From assembly GCF_049472135.1 (NCBI RefSeq), contig NZ_JBMOVV010000014.1, positions 1 to 62,584 of the forward strand: DNA of 62,584 bases. The letters run 5' to 3'. The translations under genes were made by a program, and so were the position numbers. Source of the stretch: Arcobacter_B sp049472135 (GTDB lineage: Bacteria; Campylobacterota; Campylobacteria; Campylobacterales; Arcobacteraceae). Numbering within the stretch: position 1 is the first letter of the stretch; each line of letters opens with the position of its first letter. This document shows, piece after piece, positions 17,088-26,399 of this stretch. Under the pieces are notes generated by a model, which saw only the letters and a list, made by a program, of their open reading frames with translations, did not search any database and was not told the origin of the DNA.

Positions 17088-18316
17088 CAAAAAACATCTC
17101 TATTTCTGCATTTATTAATATCATTTTTTCATTAGCATTTATCGCTATTATGATTACATTTGCTTTGTTTATTAGATTTGATCAGCAAAGACATGAAATT
17201 ACATTACAAAATAGATACGAACTAATTGCAGAGAACTTTTTAAGTGCTTTTCAAAATCAACCAACAGTTGAAACTCTTGAAAATCTTTTTAAAAAGTTTA
17301 AAGTTGAACCTATCAAAGAAAGAGATGAAAAACTTGAGATTATCAAACAAGCTCAAGAATTAACTATTACTCAAAACTATTTAGGAACTTATAGGGTTTA
17401 TAAATACGATAATCACTACTATATCTATGTTCAACAGTATGGTTATAATATCATGCTTAAAGATATTAGAAACCACAACTATAGCATGGCTATTATTGTT
17501 CTTGCAATGGTTTTATCTTTAATTACTTTACTATTTTTATATATCACATTGAAAAGAAAACTTTTCCCTTTAAAGCGCCTAAACAAGCAAATTATTGAGT
17601 TCTCAAATGGAAAACGAGATGTAAAAATAAAAAGTGTGAGTAATGATGAAGTTGGAACAATCGCAAAAAGTTTTAATGAAGCCGTAACAATCATAAGTAA
17701 TCAGACAAAATCAAAAGATTTATTTATGAGAAATATGATGCATGAGCTTAAAACACCTATTACAAAAGCTATGTTTATTGCTGAAACACTTGAAGATGAT
17801 AAAGCAAGAGAAAATCTACAAAAAGCTTTTAAAAGAATGGATGATATTATCAAAGAGCTTGCAACTGTTGAGAAAATCACTTCTCAAAATAGAGTTGTAT
17901 ATAAAGAGCTTACATCATTTTTTAATATCTACAATAAAACTTTAGAGATTATGATGATAAACCCTGAAAATATTGCTTCTAAAATTAGAGATTTTAAATT
18001 TGAAGTTGATATTTATATGTTCTCAATAGTTTTAAAAAACCTAATAGATAATGCAATCAAGTTTTCACCAAATAAAAAAGCCATAATAAATGCCACAAAA
18101 GAAGAGATTATTATAAGCTCAAAAGGTGAACCTTTAAAACATGAATTAGAGTACTATACAGAAGCTTTCTGTCAAGAAGAAAAAAGAAGTGATGGCTTTG
18201 GATTAGGTCTTTATATAGTTAAAACAATTGTAAATTTACACGGATATAAATTAGAGTATTTCTACAAAGATGAAAAAAATCACTTTGTAATAAATATGAA
18301 AAAAGAGAAGAGTTAA
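17084..18316 (+). CDS. Sensor histidine kinase (ArsS-like), coupled to the preceding regulator
   Basis: A 410-residue kinase. A membrane helix (about 8-28), a periplasmic sensor of about 100 residues, a second helix (about 135-157), a HAMP linker (SNDEVGTIAKSFNEA), a phospho-acceptor helix with MMHELKTPITKAMF and an ATPase domain with LIDNAIKFSP and GFGLGLYIVK. The start overlaps the regulator's stop (ATGA), showing translational coupling. This ELKTPI type differs from the HQWRQPL kinases elsewhere in the window and resembles the acid-sensing ArsS of Helicobacter; the signal here is not known. Confidence 0.92.
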   Translation: MTKNISISAFINIIFSLAFIAIMITFALFIRFDQQRHEITLQNRYELIAENFLSAFQNQPTVETLENLFKKFKVEPIKERDEKLEIIKQAQELTITQNYLGTYRVYKYDNHYYIYVQQYGYNIMLKDIRNHNYSMAIIVLAMVLSLITLLFLYITLKRKLFPLKRLNKQIIEFSNGKRDVKIKSVSNDEVGTIAKSFNEAVTIISNQTKSKDLFMRNMMHELKTPITKAMFIAETLEDDKARENLQKAFKRMDDIIKELATVEKITSQNRVVYKELTSFFNIYNKTLEIMMINPENIASKIRDFKFEVDIYMFSIVLKNLIDNAIKFSPNKKAIINATKEEIIISSKGEPLKHELEYYTEAFCQEEKRSDGFGLGLYIVKTIVNLHGYKLEYFYKDEKNHFVINMKKEKS

Positions 18317-18741
18317 GACTCTTCTCTTACATCTTTCATTACTTCAAACCAGTCTCTTGAAAACTTGTTTTTGATATACTTTTCCCTGTGAGGCACTATA
18401 CATCCTGAACAGTTTTGATGAATATAATCTTCACCTATGTACTGCGCACCATCTTTTGAGTTGATACCACATTTTGAAAAAAGTGTCTTTCCATCAACTT
18501 TTTCAAAACCATCCATTTTAAATCTAAAGTTTGGACAGGCACATAAATAACAGTTTAGATCTTCATAATCATGGCATTTTTTATTGTCTTTATATAAAGG
18601 ACAGAAATCTGGTTCGTTTTTTACCATGTTATCAAATCTAAAGTACTCTATTACCTCATCAATTGATTTATCCGTAAGTTTTTTCATAACATTTGCGTGT
18701 AGCTTACCTTGTTGGTTAAACCACTCTTCATAAGTCATCAT
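18313..18741 (-). CDS. Cysteine-rich probable metal-binding protein
   Basis: A 142-residue protein with many cysteines: FCPLYKDNKKC, NCYLCACPNF, FSKCGIN and HQNCSGCIVPH. The pattern recalls the small cysteine-rich domain family (Pfam zf-like/PF04071) seen next to cobalamin genes, though I cannot confirm this without a search. Its start overlaps the end of cbiB by 4 bp, so the two are coupled, which points to a role in cobamide synthesis or metal handling. The 3' end overlaps the convergent kinase gene by 4 bp. Confidence 0.7.
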   Translation of the reverse strand: MMTYEEWFNQQGKLHANVMKKLTDKSIDEVIEYFRFDNMVKNEPDFCPLYKDNKKCHDYEDLNCYLCACPNFRFKMDGFEKVDGKTLFSKCGINSKDGAQYIGEDYIHQNCSGCIVPHREKYIKNKFSRDWFEVMKDVREES

Positions 18742-19625
18742 ATTACTCCTAAAATTAATACACTTATTACTAATATATCTAATCTATTTTTTATTGAAAT
18801 AGCTTTTATAACATCACTATTTTCTATTTGTTCTCTACCTCTTCCAAAAAATGGTTTATCTTTTATCTTTCCAAAATAAGAAGTAGGACCACCAAGTTTA
18901 ACACCTAAACCTAAAGCAATAGCTGAGATAGGAAGCCCAGCGTTTAAACTATCATGTTTTTTACCATATTTCCCAAACTCAAATAGTGCTTCTTTTGAGA
19001 AGAAAAATAGTGCTATTAAGATAGCTGTGATTCGAGAAGGAATATAGTTTGCTATATCATCTACTATTGCACTTACTTTTCCAAACTTCTCATACTTTTC
19101 ATTTCTATATCCAACCATAGAATCAAGAGTATTTATAGCCTTATATACAAAAGCCCCAACTATTCCAAAACAAAGAAGATAAAAAAGTGGTGCGATTACT
19201 CCATCACTTAAGTTCTCGCCATATGTTTCAATAGCTGCTTTATTCACATCACTATTATTCATACTACTTGTATCACGACTAACTAAATATGAAATCTTTT
19301 GCTTTTTTACGTCAAGGTCATCTGAACTTACTATATCTTTTACACTATCATATAACATTTTAGAAGCTAGAGTAAAAGAGGCTAAAAAACCTTGAATAAA
19401 GATATTATCAATCATTGATAAAAAAGAAGTGATTATAAAAACTACTGCAATTAAAGAGATAGTTAAAAGCCCTCCTCTTAAAACAGAGTCTTTATAAAAT
19501 CTCTTTTCAAACCACTTGATATAATCTCCCATAAAAATAATAGGATGTTTTAAGAACTTTAGTTTTTCAAACTCTCCGAAAAAAAAGTCTATTAAGAAAG
19601 CTATTAAAGCGATACTATAAAACAC
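18738..19625 (-). CDS. cbiB: Adenosylcobinamide-phosphate synthase (CbiB/CobD)
   Basis: A 295-residue integral membrane enzyme that attaches the aminopropanol (phosphate) arm to adenosylcobyric acid. It has the usual N-terminal DFFFGEFEKLKFLKHP motif, several membrane helices, the conserved LSDGVIAPLFYL loop, and NTLDSMVGYRNEKYEKFG. It overlaps the cobQ gene by 11 bp and the cysteine-rich gene by 4 bp. Confidence 0.93.
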   Translation of the reverse strand: MFYSIALIAFLIDFFFGEFEKLKFLKHPIIFMGDYIKWFEKRFYKDSVLRGGLLTISLIAVVFIITSFLSMIDNIFIQGFLASFTLASKMLYDSVKDIVSSDDLDVKKQKISYLVSRDTSSMNNSDVNKAAIETYGENLSDGVIAPLFYLLCFGIVGAFVYKAINTLDSMVGYRNEKYEKFGKVSAIVDDIANYIPSRITAILIALFFFSKEALFEFGKYGKKHDSLNAGLPISAIALGLGVKLGGPTSYFGKIKDKPFFGRGREQIENSDVIKAISIKNRLDILVISVLILGVI

Positions 19626-21006
19626 TTTGTTCTATCCTCTTTACATCAAGTCTACTTTTCATCTCATCTATAAACTCATCAACTGTTTTTTTCTTATACT
19701 CTTCAAACAAATATCCTACATATTCACTTTTTATTGACTTAAAATATGTAGTTCTAAAAGAGTCATTATCAAAAAGACCATGAACAAAAGTACCTTTAAA
19801 CTTCTCTTTTTCGTATGATAAAGGATATTCATCACTCATACCATGATGTATCTCAAAACCTTTGATATTATGTCCAAATAAATCGTATGATTGTTTCTTT
19901 AAAACTTTCTTCTTTTCAAAAACTATATTTGAAGGAATTACTCCAAAACCTTGCTCACATAAACTCTCACTATTTTCTAAAGCATATTTATCATCAAGTG
20001 TTTCAAACATCATTTCATATCCACCACAAATAGCACAAATATGACCTTTATAGTTTTTAATCTGCTCATATAAGCCCATATCTTTTAACCATTTTAAATC
20101 TTTGATTACAAGCTTTGAACCAGGAAGGATTACTAAGTCAAACTTTTCTAAAGAGATATTGTGATTTACAAACTCTACAAATACTTCATCATCTGCTATT
20201 AAAGGCTCTATGTCATTATAGTTACTCATATACGGATATGATATAACTGCAATGTCTAGTTTTTTATTTTGAGGCTTTTGAATAAAGTTTTGTAAAGAAG
20301 CACTATCTTCAAATCCTAAGTTAAATGGAATATAAGGCAATACCCCAAGCACTGGAATACCAAACTCTTCATTGATGATTCTAACACCCTCATCAAATAA
20401 AGTTAAATCCCCTCTAAATTTGTTTACTATAACACCTATTACATTCTCTCTTAGTTTCTCAGGTAGTAAGTGATATACCCCATAAATAGAAGCAAACACA
20501 CCACCCTTTTCTATATCAGCTACAAGTATAATCTTTGTATCGTATTCGTCAGCAATAAAAATATTTGATAAGTCTTTATCCATAAGGTTTAGCTCTACAG
20601 GACTTCCAGCACCTTCACTTACAACAACATCATACCTTTCATCTAAATACTCATAACATCTCTTAACAGCAGGTTTTAAAAGGTCTAAATCTCTATAATA
20701 CTCTCTTACATCTTTGTTTGTAACTACTTGCCCTTCTACTATAAGTGAAGCAGAGTTTCCCCTACCTGATTTTAATAGAACTGGATTTAAGTGATATGAA
20801 GTCTCAACTCCTAAAACTTCACTTTGAAAGTATTGAGCTATTGCTATTTCACTTCCATCATCACATACATGTGAGTTGTTTGAGACATTTTGAGCCTTAA
20901 AAGGAGCAACACTATAACCTAAGTCTTGAAGTATTTTTGCTATTACAAAAGTGATAGTTGATTTACCAGCGTCTGAGCTAGTTCCAAAGATAGAGATGTT
21001 TTTCAT
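19615..21006 (-). CDS. cobQ: Cobyric acid synthase
   Basis: A 463-residue glutamine-dependent amidotransferase (CobQ/CbiP) that amidates side chains of adenosylcobyrinic a,c-diamide. The N-terminal ATPase-like domain has GTSSDAGKSTITFVIAKIL and the conserved FKAQNVSNNS motif. The C-terminal glutaminase-type triad-I domain has the nucleophile Cys in ICAICGGYEMM and His in GTFVHGLFDND. Length is slightly short of the common 480-490. First gene of the downstream cobalamin block. Confidence 0.94.
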   Translation of the reverse strand: MKNISIFGTSSDAGKSTITFVIAKILQDLGYSVAPFKAQNVSNNSHVCDDGSEIAIAQYFQSEVLGVETSYHLNPVLLKSGRGNSASLIVEGQVVTNKDVREYYRDLDLLKPAVKRCYEYLDERYDVVVSEGAGSPVELNLMDKDLSNIFIADEYDTKIILVADIEKGGVFASIYGVYHLLPEKLRENVIGVIVNKFRGDLTLFDEGVRIINEEFGIPVLGVLPYIPFNLGFEDSASLQNFIQKPQNKKLDIAVISYPYMSNYNDIEPLIADDEVFVEFVNHNISLEKFDLVILPGSKLVIKDLKWLKDMGLYEQIKNYKGHICAICGGYEMMFETLDDKYALENSESLCEQGFGVIPSNIVFEKKKVLKKQSYDLFGHNIKGFEIHHGMSDEYPLSYEKEKFKGTFVHGLFDNDSFRTTYFKSIKSEYVGYLFEEYKKKTVDEFIDEMKSRLDVKRIEQSVL

Positions 21007-21086
21007 TTTATTCCTGCGATTATATTTTGTGACATTATAGTAAAAATAAAATTAGAGTAATCGAGGAATAAAATAAAAGTTTTTAT

Positions 21087-21455
21087 TTATGAAGCGATAT
21101 TGTATTTATAATTGTATTTTTCATACCAGTTTGTAGAAAGTAAAGCCTTTTGACCAAGCTCATTTTTCTCTAAAAACTCTAAAAGTTCATCTTTTCTGTT
21201 GTTTTCACATACTTCATGAAAAACCTTAAAAGCAAAGTTCATATGCTCTTTTATATGCTGTGGTGTTGGGTCATAAGCTTTTAAGTCAATCACTTTTTGA
21301 GCTCGAAGCTCCAACTCTTCTTCTTTTGAGATATAATCCAAAATAGTTCCTGTTTTAGGACTTCTAACTGTCTTAGACTCTAAATATTTCACATAGTCAT
21401 CATGACTAAACACTTCTTTTAAATCAAATTTTTTTAACTCATTTTGAAAGTTCAT
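21087..21455 (-). CDS. Hypothetical protein, 122 residues
   Basis: A soluble, charged, mostly helical protein with no signal peptide, cysteine motif or recognisable domain. It lies 81 bp upstream of cobQ on the same strand. Its base composition is like that of its neighbours. I do not recognise the family, and no function is proposed. Confidence 0.65.
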   Translation of the reverse strand: MNFQNELKKFDLKEVFSHDDYVKYLESKTVRSPKTGTILDYISKEEELELRAQKVIDLKAYDPTPQHIKEHMNFAFKVFHEVCENNRKDELLEFLEKNELGQKALLSTNWYEKYNYKYNIAS

Positions 21456-21540
21456 CCTAAGCCTTTGTTATAAAAAGTAAATGAAGTATATCAAAACAGA
21501 AGAACATTTTGGTTACGCAGTTTGTATAATAAATAGTTTT

Positions 21541-22794
21541 TTAATCTTCTAATATTCCTGTTTCTATGAAGGTGTTTATTTTTTCTACCTGTTTTTCTTC
21601 TATGTAACTATCTTGTAAAAACTTTTTACCAAAATATAAACTTGTTAAATGAATTGTATTCATATCTATAAAGTTAATCATTTCATTAATTTCTTTTTCT
21701 GAAAAAGTTTTTCTACGATTAGCAACTCTTTCATTAGTATTTTCTTGTCTTAAATAAATTTCATTTTTTATTGATGTTAAAAAAATATCAAAATTTATAT
21801 CAATGTTTCTTATATTAAAAGATATATAATCAGAGTATGGATTATAAAAACCCTTTAATTCTACTATTCCTTTACCATGCTCTTTTATTATAAATACTTT
21901 GTGTCTCTCAATAAAATTAATATTTGTAATTATAAAGTATTTTATACTTACATTATTTTTATCAGCTTTATTATCTTCTATCCATTCTTTAAGATTGTCT
22001 AATACCTGCATATATATTCTTGCATTTAGTACTTCTGATTCTTCAAAAGTTTTTAAAATCATATCACTATAATTTTTTAGTACCTCATAATTATTATCAA
22101 ATATCAAATTAAATAGTTCTTCTATACTAGGTTCGTATTTCAAATACTTAGATACAGTCTTTTCCTTTACCTTTGAAAAAATATCTTTTTCTTCACCTTC
22201 AAATACATCATCATTTAAAATAATCACGACTTTACATTTAAAATTTAGAGTTAATTGAGTTATGAAACCAAACAAATCATTCAAGTCTATATCTTTTGAT
22301 TTTCTTTCAAAATCATCGAAACATATAATAGCTCCACTATTTAAATACTCTTCTGTTCTTTTTAACTTTTCATTTTCTAATAAATCATCTATTTTCTCAA
22401 ATGATTTATCAGATATTTTAGATAAATCTAAACTAATTCCAAATACACTAATAGAATTTGCTAAACTTAATGCTGTATCAATAGAATTTTTGACTATATT
22501 TTTTGTTTTTTCTTCTGATTTAAAAGAGTCTACACTTTCAAATAATTTTAGAAATATTTCACTTTTTATCTCTTCAATTGAAGTTTTACCATATAAACTT
22601 ATATAATGGTTTGGAATTTTTTCTTCTTTATTATTTAGATTAGGAATTATTTCTTTTTGCCAAAAATGAGTCTTTCCACTTCCCCACTTTCCTGAAAGCA
22701 TAATAACTTTACCATTTGAAATTTCTCTTTTTAAATAGCCATCTTTACTTTTATCGCCTAATAAATAGTTTTTTAGTTTTTCCTGATTTGACAT
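21541..22794 (-). CDS. KAP-type P-loop NTPase
   Basis: A 417-residue ATPase with Walker A GKWGSGKT (residues 35-42) close to the N-terminus and a Walker B-like AIICFDDFERKS (about 150-161), the layout of the KAP/STAND-related family. The N-terminal 30 residues hold LKNYLLGDKSKDGYLKREI, often seen in such proteins. No membrane segment is clear. KAP NTPases are frequent in mobile and defence loci, but no partner effector lies next to it, so the role is open. It sits in a block that separates two cobalamin operons. Confidence 0.8.
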   Translation of the reverse strand: MSNQEKLKNYLLGDKSKDGYLKREISNGKVIMLSGKWGSGKTHFWQKEIIPNLNNKEEKIPNHYISLYGKTSIEEIKSEIFLKLFESVDSFKSEEKTKNIVKNSIDTALSLANSISVFGISLDLSKISDKSFEKIDDLLENEKLKRTEEYLNSGAIICFDDFERKSKDIDLNDLFGFITQLTLNFKCKVVIILNDDVFEGEEKDIFSKVKEKTVSKYLKYEPSIEELFNLIFDNNYEVLKNYSDMILKTFEESEVLNARIYMQVLDNLKEWIEDNKADKNNVSIKYFIITNINFIERHKVFIIKEHGKGIVELKGFYNPYSDYISFNIRNIDINFDIFLTSIKNEIYLRQENTNERVANRRKTFSEKEINEMINFIDMNTIHLTSLYFGKKFLQDSYIEEKQVEKINTFIETGILED

Positions 22795-22822
22795 TTTTTA
22801 CTCTATTTTAATTTTTTATACT

Positions 22823-22836
22823 CTATCTAAAGATAG
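22823..22836. promoter_or_regulatory. Palindrome upstream of the KAP NTPase gene
   Basis: A perfect palindrome CTATCT-AA-AGATAG lies 29 bp before the NTPase start, and a half-site-like ACTATCTTT follows near 22873. It could be an operator in this divergent promoter region; no known regulator is implied. Confidence 0.3.
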
Positions 22837-22949
22837 TAAAAAACACACTAAAATATTAAAAAATAGAAATTAACTATCTTTTATACACACAAAACTATTA
22901 TATTTTAAAAATATTTGCTAGAATAAAGCATAAGTGCAAGGATTTTACC

Positions 22950-24341
22950 ATGTATAAAAAAGTAAAAAAACTATTTGATATAAAAGTTATATATACTATT
23001 GTTTTTATTACCTTAGCTTCTTGGTCTTTTTTTGCTTATTTTACTATGAGTACTCTAATTGAAAAGCAAAAGGTCTATGCAAAAATCATAAACCTAAGTG
23101 GTAAACAAAGAATGTTATCACAAAAAACTACTTTAATAGCCAAAAGATATTTTGAATCTAATGATTATAATTTAAAGAAACATCTAAACGAACTTATTCT
23201 CCTGATGGAAAAAGAACATACTTTTATTATAAAAAATCTTACATCAAGTGAAAGTAAGAAGATTTATTTTGAAAATCCTAAAGATTTAGACAAGAAAGTA
23301 AAGCTATATCTATCTATGTTAAAAGAGTTTTATGAAAAAAATGAATCATCAAAACTTGAACAAATACAAAATTACTCTTTTTCTTTACTGCCTATTTTAA
23401 ATGATGCTGTTTATCAGTTTGAAAAAGAGAGTGACCAAATGACAAAAGATTTACTCGCAAGAGAGATTTTTATACTAATTGGTACATTAGTTACTTTACT
23501 ACTTGAAGCTATATTAATAGTAATTCCTTCTATTAGGCTAACAGAAAAAAGAGAAAAAGAGTTAAAAGAGTTAAATATAAATTTAGAAAGAAAAGTAGAA
23601 AAAGCAGTTAAAGAGAATAATGAAAGAGATAATATCCTAAAACATCAATTTAGACTTGCTCAAATGGGAGAAATGGTAAAAAATATCGCTCATCACTGGA
23701 GACAACCTCTGTCTATTATTTCAAGTTTAGCAAGTTGTATGAAACTTGAAAAAGAGATGAATATTCTTGATGAAAATAAACTAACTGAAAATCTTGACTC
23801 AATTGTAAATCAAACACAAAAACTATCAAATATTCTTGATGATTTTAGTCTTTACACACAAGAAACAGCTGAGGATTTAGTATATTTTAATATTGTTAAA
23901 TCTATTAATCTAACTACAAATCTTTTAAGTGCTTCCTTCGATCATGAAAATATAAAAATTGAAAAAGAGTTTTTTGAAGAGGATATTAGAATCGAAGGAA
24001 ATAATATAAAATTTAGACAAGTCATTTTAAATATTTTAAACAACGCAAAAGACTCCCTATTAGAATCTAATATAAAAGATAAATATATCAAAATATCTAT
24101 CAAGCAAAAAAATAAAGCTATTGTGATTCAAGTAAAAAATAATGGAAAAAAAATAGATGAAAATATAATAGATAAAATATTTGATATTTATTTTACTACA
24201 AAACACCAAGCCCAAGGAACAGGACTTGGCCTATTTTTATGCCATGAAATAGTAACTAAATACTTTAAAGGAACTATTCACGCAAAAAATTTAGAAGATG
24301 GTGTATGTTTTAAAATAGTTCTACCTAAAGTTCATAGTTAA
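22950..24341 (+). CDS. Sensor histidine kinase with PilJ/NarX-type N-terminal domain (orphan)
   Basis: A 463-residue kinase. A membrane helix at about 13-35 is followed by a periplasmic four-helix sensor with INLSGKQRMLSQKTTLIAKR, the signature of the type IV pili methyl-accepting/NarX-like sensor domain. A second helix lies at about 172-196, then a coiled coil, the phospho-acceptor MGEMVKNIAHHWRQPL (HHWRQPL rather than the usual HQWRQPL) and an ATPase domain with GTGLGLFLC. No regulator is adjacent. It is divergent from the NTPase gene. Confidence 0.9.
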   Translation: MYKKVKKLFDIKVIYTIVFITLASWSFFAYFTMSTLIEKQKVYAKIINLSGKQRMLSQKTTLIAKRYFESNDYNLKKHLNELILLMEKEHTFIIKNLTSSESKKIYFENPKDLDKKVKLYLSMLKEFYEKNESSKLEQIQNYSFSLLPILNDAVYQFEKESDQMTKDLLAREIFILIGTLVTLLLEAILIVIPSIRLTEKREKELKELNINLERKVEKAVKENNERDNILKHQFRLAQMGEMVKNIAHHWRQPLSIISSLASCMKLEKEMNILDENKLTENLDSIVNQTQKLSNILDDFSLYTQETAEDLVYFNIVKSINLTTNLLSASFDHENIKIEKEFFEEDIRIEGNNIKFRQVILNILNNAKDSLLESNIKDKYIKISIKQKNKAIVIQVKNNGKKIDENIIDKIFDIYFTTKHQAQGTGLGLFLCHEIVTKYFKGTIHAKNLEDGVCFKIVLPKVHS

Positions 24342-24787
24342 TTTAATTCATTGCTATCTATTATAAAAGTTACTGGGCCATCGTTGTGAATATCCACATC
24401 CATATGAGCTCCAAACTTTCCTGTTTGAGTATGAACTCCTAAAGACTCAAACTCTTTTACAAACTGTTCATACATAGCCTTTGCAATATCAGGTTTTTCA
24501 CTGCTATCAAAACTAGGTCGTCTTCCTTTTTTCACATTTCCTGCAAGAGTGAATTGAGAGATAATCAAAGCTTCACCTTTTACATCTAAAAGAGATAAGT
24601 TCATCTTTTCTTCACTATCAGAAAAGATTCTAAGGTTTACTATCTTAGTTACTAGTTTACTTATATCTTCTTGTTTATCACCTTTTTTTACACCAAGTAA
24701 GATATTTAACCCCTGCCCTATTTTTCCAACTACTTTTCCTTCAACTGTAACACTTGAAGAACTAACTCTTTGAATTACTGCTATCAT
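24338..24787 (-). CDS. dtd: D-aminoacyl-tRNA deacylase
   Basis: A 149-residue enzyme that removes D-amino acids from mischarged tRNA. It has both signature motifs, SQFTLAG and GPVTFIID (the family's GP-rich cross-subunit motif), and the family's normal length. It overlaps the upstream transglutaminase-like gene by 4 bp. Confidence 0.96.
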   Translation of the reverse strand: MIAVIQRVSSSSVTVEGKVVGKIGQGLNILLGVKKGDKQEDISKLVTKIVNLRIFSDSEEKMNLSLLDVKGEALIISQFTLAGNVKKGRRPSFDSSEKPDIAKAMYEQFVKEFESLGVHTQTGKFGAHMDVDIHNDGPVTFIIDSNELN

Positions 24788-25392
24788 TTATACTCCAACT
24801 TTTCAATTACTAACTTTTTATTCTCAAAAGGATTAATTATTGCTTCTATTTCACCAAACGTATACTTTAATCTAAAACCTATTTTAGAACCAGTTGCTGT
24901 GCTTTCTAAGATATAAAATCTCTTGTCATTTACATATAAAGCTTTTTTATTTGATATTTTTTCTTTTAGATTTACTATTACAAAAATATGTTTTGGAACT
25001 AGTACAAAATAAGCTTCATAACCACTTACTTTAAGAAGAGAGATTAAAAGATTTGATTTATCATCACAGTCACCAAAGTTTTGTTTTACAACTTGTTTTG
25101 CACTTCTTGCAACTGATTCATTTATCTTATATGGTATTGCTGTTGTGAAATCAAGCATTGCTTGAACTTCACACTTTTCATCACCTTTGATACAATCTTT
25201 TGTTAAGTATGAAGCTAATCTTTTTGTATAATCATCAACTCTTACTTGATTTACATAAGTGCTATCACCTATATCTATAAACTGATTTTTAACAATAAAA
25301 AATGAAGTGATTATCATATAAATCACATAAGCTATAAATACAAAAGATAGTAAAAAAGAGAAGTATTTTAAAAACTTATTGTCTATTAGCAT
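24784..25392 (-). CDS. Membrane-anchored transglutaminase-like cysteine protease-fold protein
   Basis: A 202-residue protein with one N-terminal membrane helix (about 10-33) and a domain of the transglutaminase-like superfamily. The likely catalytic residues are C109 in NFGDCDDKS, H135 in VPKHIFVIV and an acidic residue at about E163. The protein would face the periplasm. It is embedded between dtd and the CobD-like gene, with 4- and 7-bp overlaps, so it is co-transcribed with cobalamin genes although no such role is known. Proteins of this superfamily include LapG, which cleaves adhesins; that role is only a hypothesis here. Confidence 0.75.
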   Translation of the reverse strand: MLIDNKFLKYFSFLLSFVFIAYVIYMIITSFFIVKNQFIDIGDSTYVNQVRVDDYTKRLASYLTKDCIKGDEKCEVQAMLDFTTAIPYKINESVARSAKQVVKQNFGDCDDKSNLLISLLKVSGYEAYFVLVPKHIFVIVNLKEKISNKKALYVNDKRFYILESTATGSKIGFRLKYTFGEIEAIINPFENKKLVIEKLEYK

Positions 25393-26399
25393 ATCTTATT
25401 TAGTGCCTCTTTTAACACTTCATTACTATGTGAAGACTTTACAGCTATTCTTGCATAAGTACCATCTAAAAAATCAAAATTACTACAGTCTCTTATCATG
25501 ATTTTATAAGGTTTTAGTTTCTGCTGAAACTGTTTTGCTGTTATGTTTTTAAGTTTTACAAGTACATAGTTTGCACTACTTTGATAGATATGCTCTATTA
25601 GATTACAAGATTGAAGTATCTTTTCTAATTGGATTCTATTTTTTACATTTATAGCTTTTGCAACTCTTTTAAAAGTATAATCTTCAAGTGCAGCTTGTAA
25701 ATAGTTTGAATCAAACTGCGATAGTTTCCACATTGGCTCAAACCTTCTTAAACTATCTATATTCTGCTCATTTGAAACAATAGTTCCTACTCTAATACCT
25801 GCACTCGAATAGAACTTTGTCATTGATTTTAAGATATAAAGTTTATCGTATTTTTTGATATATTTTGTAGCTGATTTTCCATCACAAAAATCTAAAAAAC
25901 TCTCATCTATCAAAATAGTACAGTTTCTTTTTATCCAATACTCAAGTAGTTTATCAATATCATAATAAGTTCCATCAGGAGTTGAAGGATTTACAAAAAC
26001 TACTAAACTTCCCTCTTTTACTGGTAAAAAAATATTTTCAAATCTATTTATAGTTCGAAGTTCATAGCCAAAATTTATAGAAGCTTTTTTATACTCTAAA
26101 TATGCAGGACTATAAATAGTACAGTGTGTTAAATCAAGATGCCTAAACAAAGTAAAAATAGCACTACTTCCACCATTGAAAAGCTCAATTTGACTCGGCT
26201 TTACACTGTAGTTTAAAGCTATCTTTTCATATAAACTATCATAAGTTGGATAGGCTGAAATATCAAGTGAGTTAAAATCTAAATTGATATTTGGTTTTAT
26301 AAAATTGATATTTGAAGATAAGTCTATTATATCTTTTACTTCACACCCAAGCTCTTTTGCAAAAGCTTCTACTTGACCACCATGCTCAAAAGTATTCAT
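25386..26399 (-). CDS. cobD: PLP-dependent aminotransferase, CobD-type L-threonine-phosphate decarboxylase
   Basis: A 337-residue class I/II PLP-fold enzyme of the histidinol-phosphate aminotransferase/CobD group, with N-terminal FEHGGQVEAFAKELG and DLSSNINF (typical of CobD) and the PLP-binding Lys region SMTKFYSSAGIRVG. The likely product is (R)-1-amino-2-propanol phosphate for the cobamide side chain. The surrounding cobS and cobU genes support this over HisC. It overlaps cobS by 4 bp. Confidence 0.85.
   Translation of the reverse strand: MNTFEHGGQVEAFAKELGCEVKDIIDLSSNINFIKPNINLDFNSLDISAYPTYDSLYEKIALNYSVKPSQIELFNGGSSAIFTLFRHLDLTHCTIYSPAYLEYKKASINFGYELRTINRFENIFLPVKEGSLVVFVNPSTPDGTYYDIDKLLEYWIKRNCTILIDESFLDFCDGKSATKYIKKYDKLYILKSMTKFYSSAGIRVGTIVSNEQNIDSLRRFEPMWKLSQFDSNYLQAALEDYTFKRVAKAINVKNRIQLEKILQSCNLIEHIYQSSANYVLVKLKNITAKQFQQKLKPYKIMIRDCSNFDFLDGTYARIAVKSSHSNEVLKEALNKIC

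Noticed and set aside
21541..22794. A complete anti-phage defence system around the KAP NTPase
   Set aside because: No nuclease, reverse transcriptase, TIR or other effector is adjacent. The neighbours are a hypothetical ORF and a sensor kinase, so only a single candidate gene is reported.
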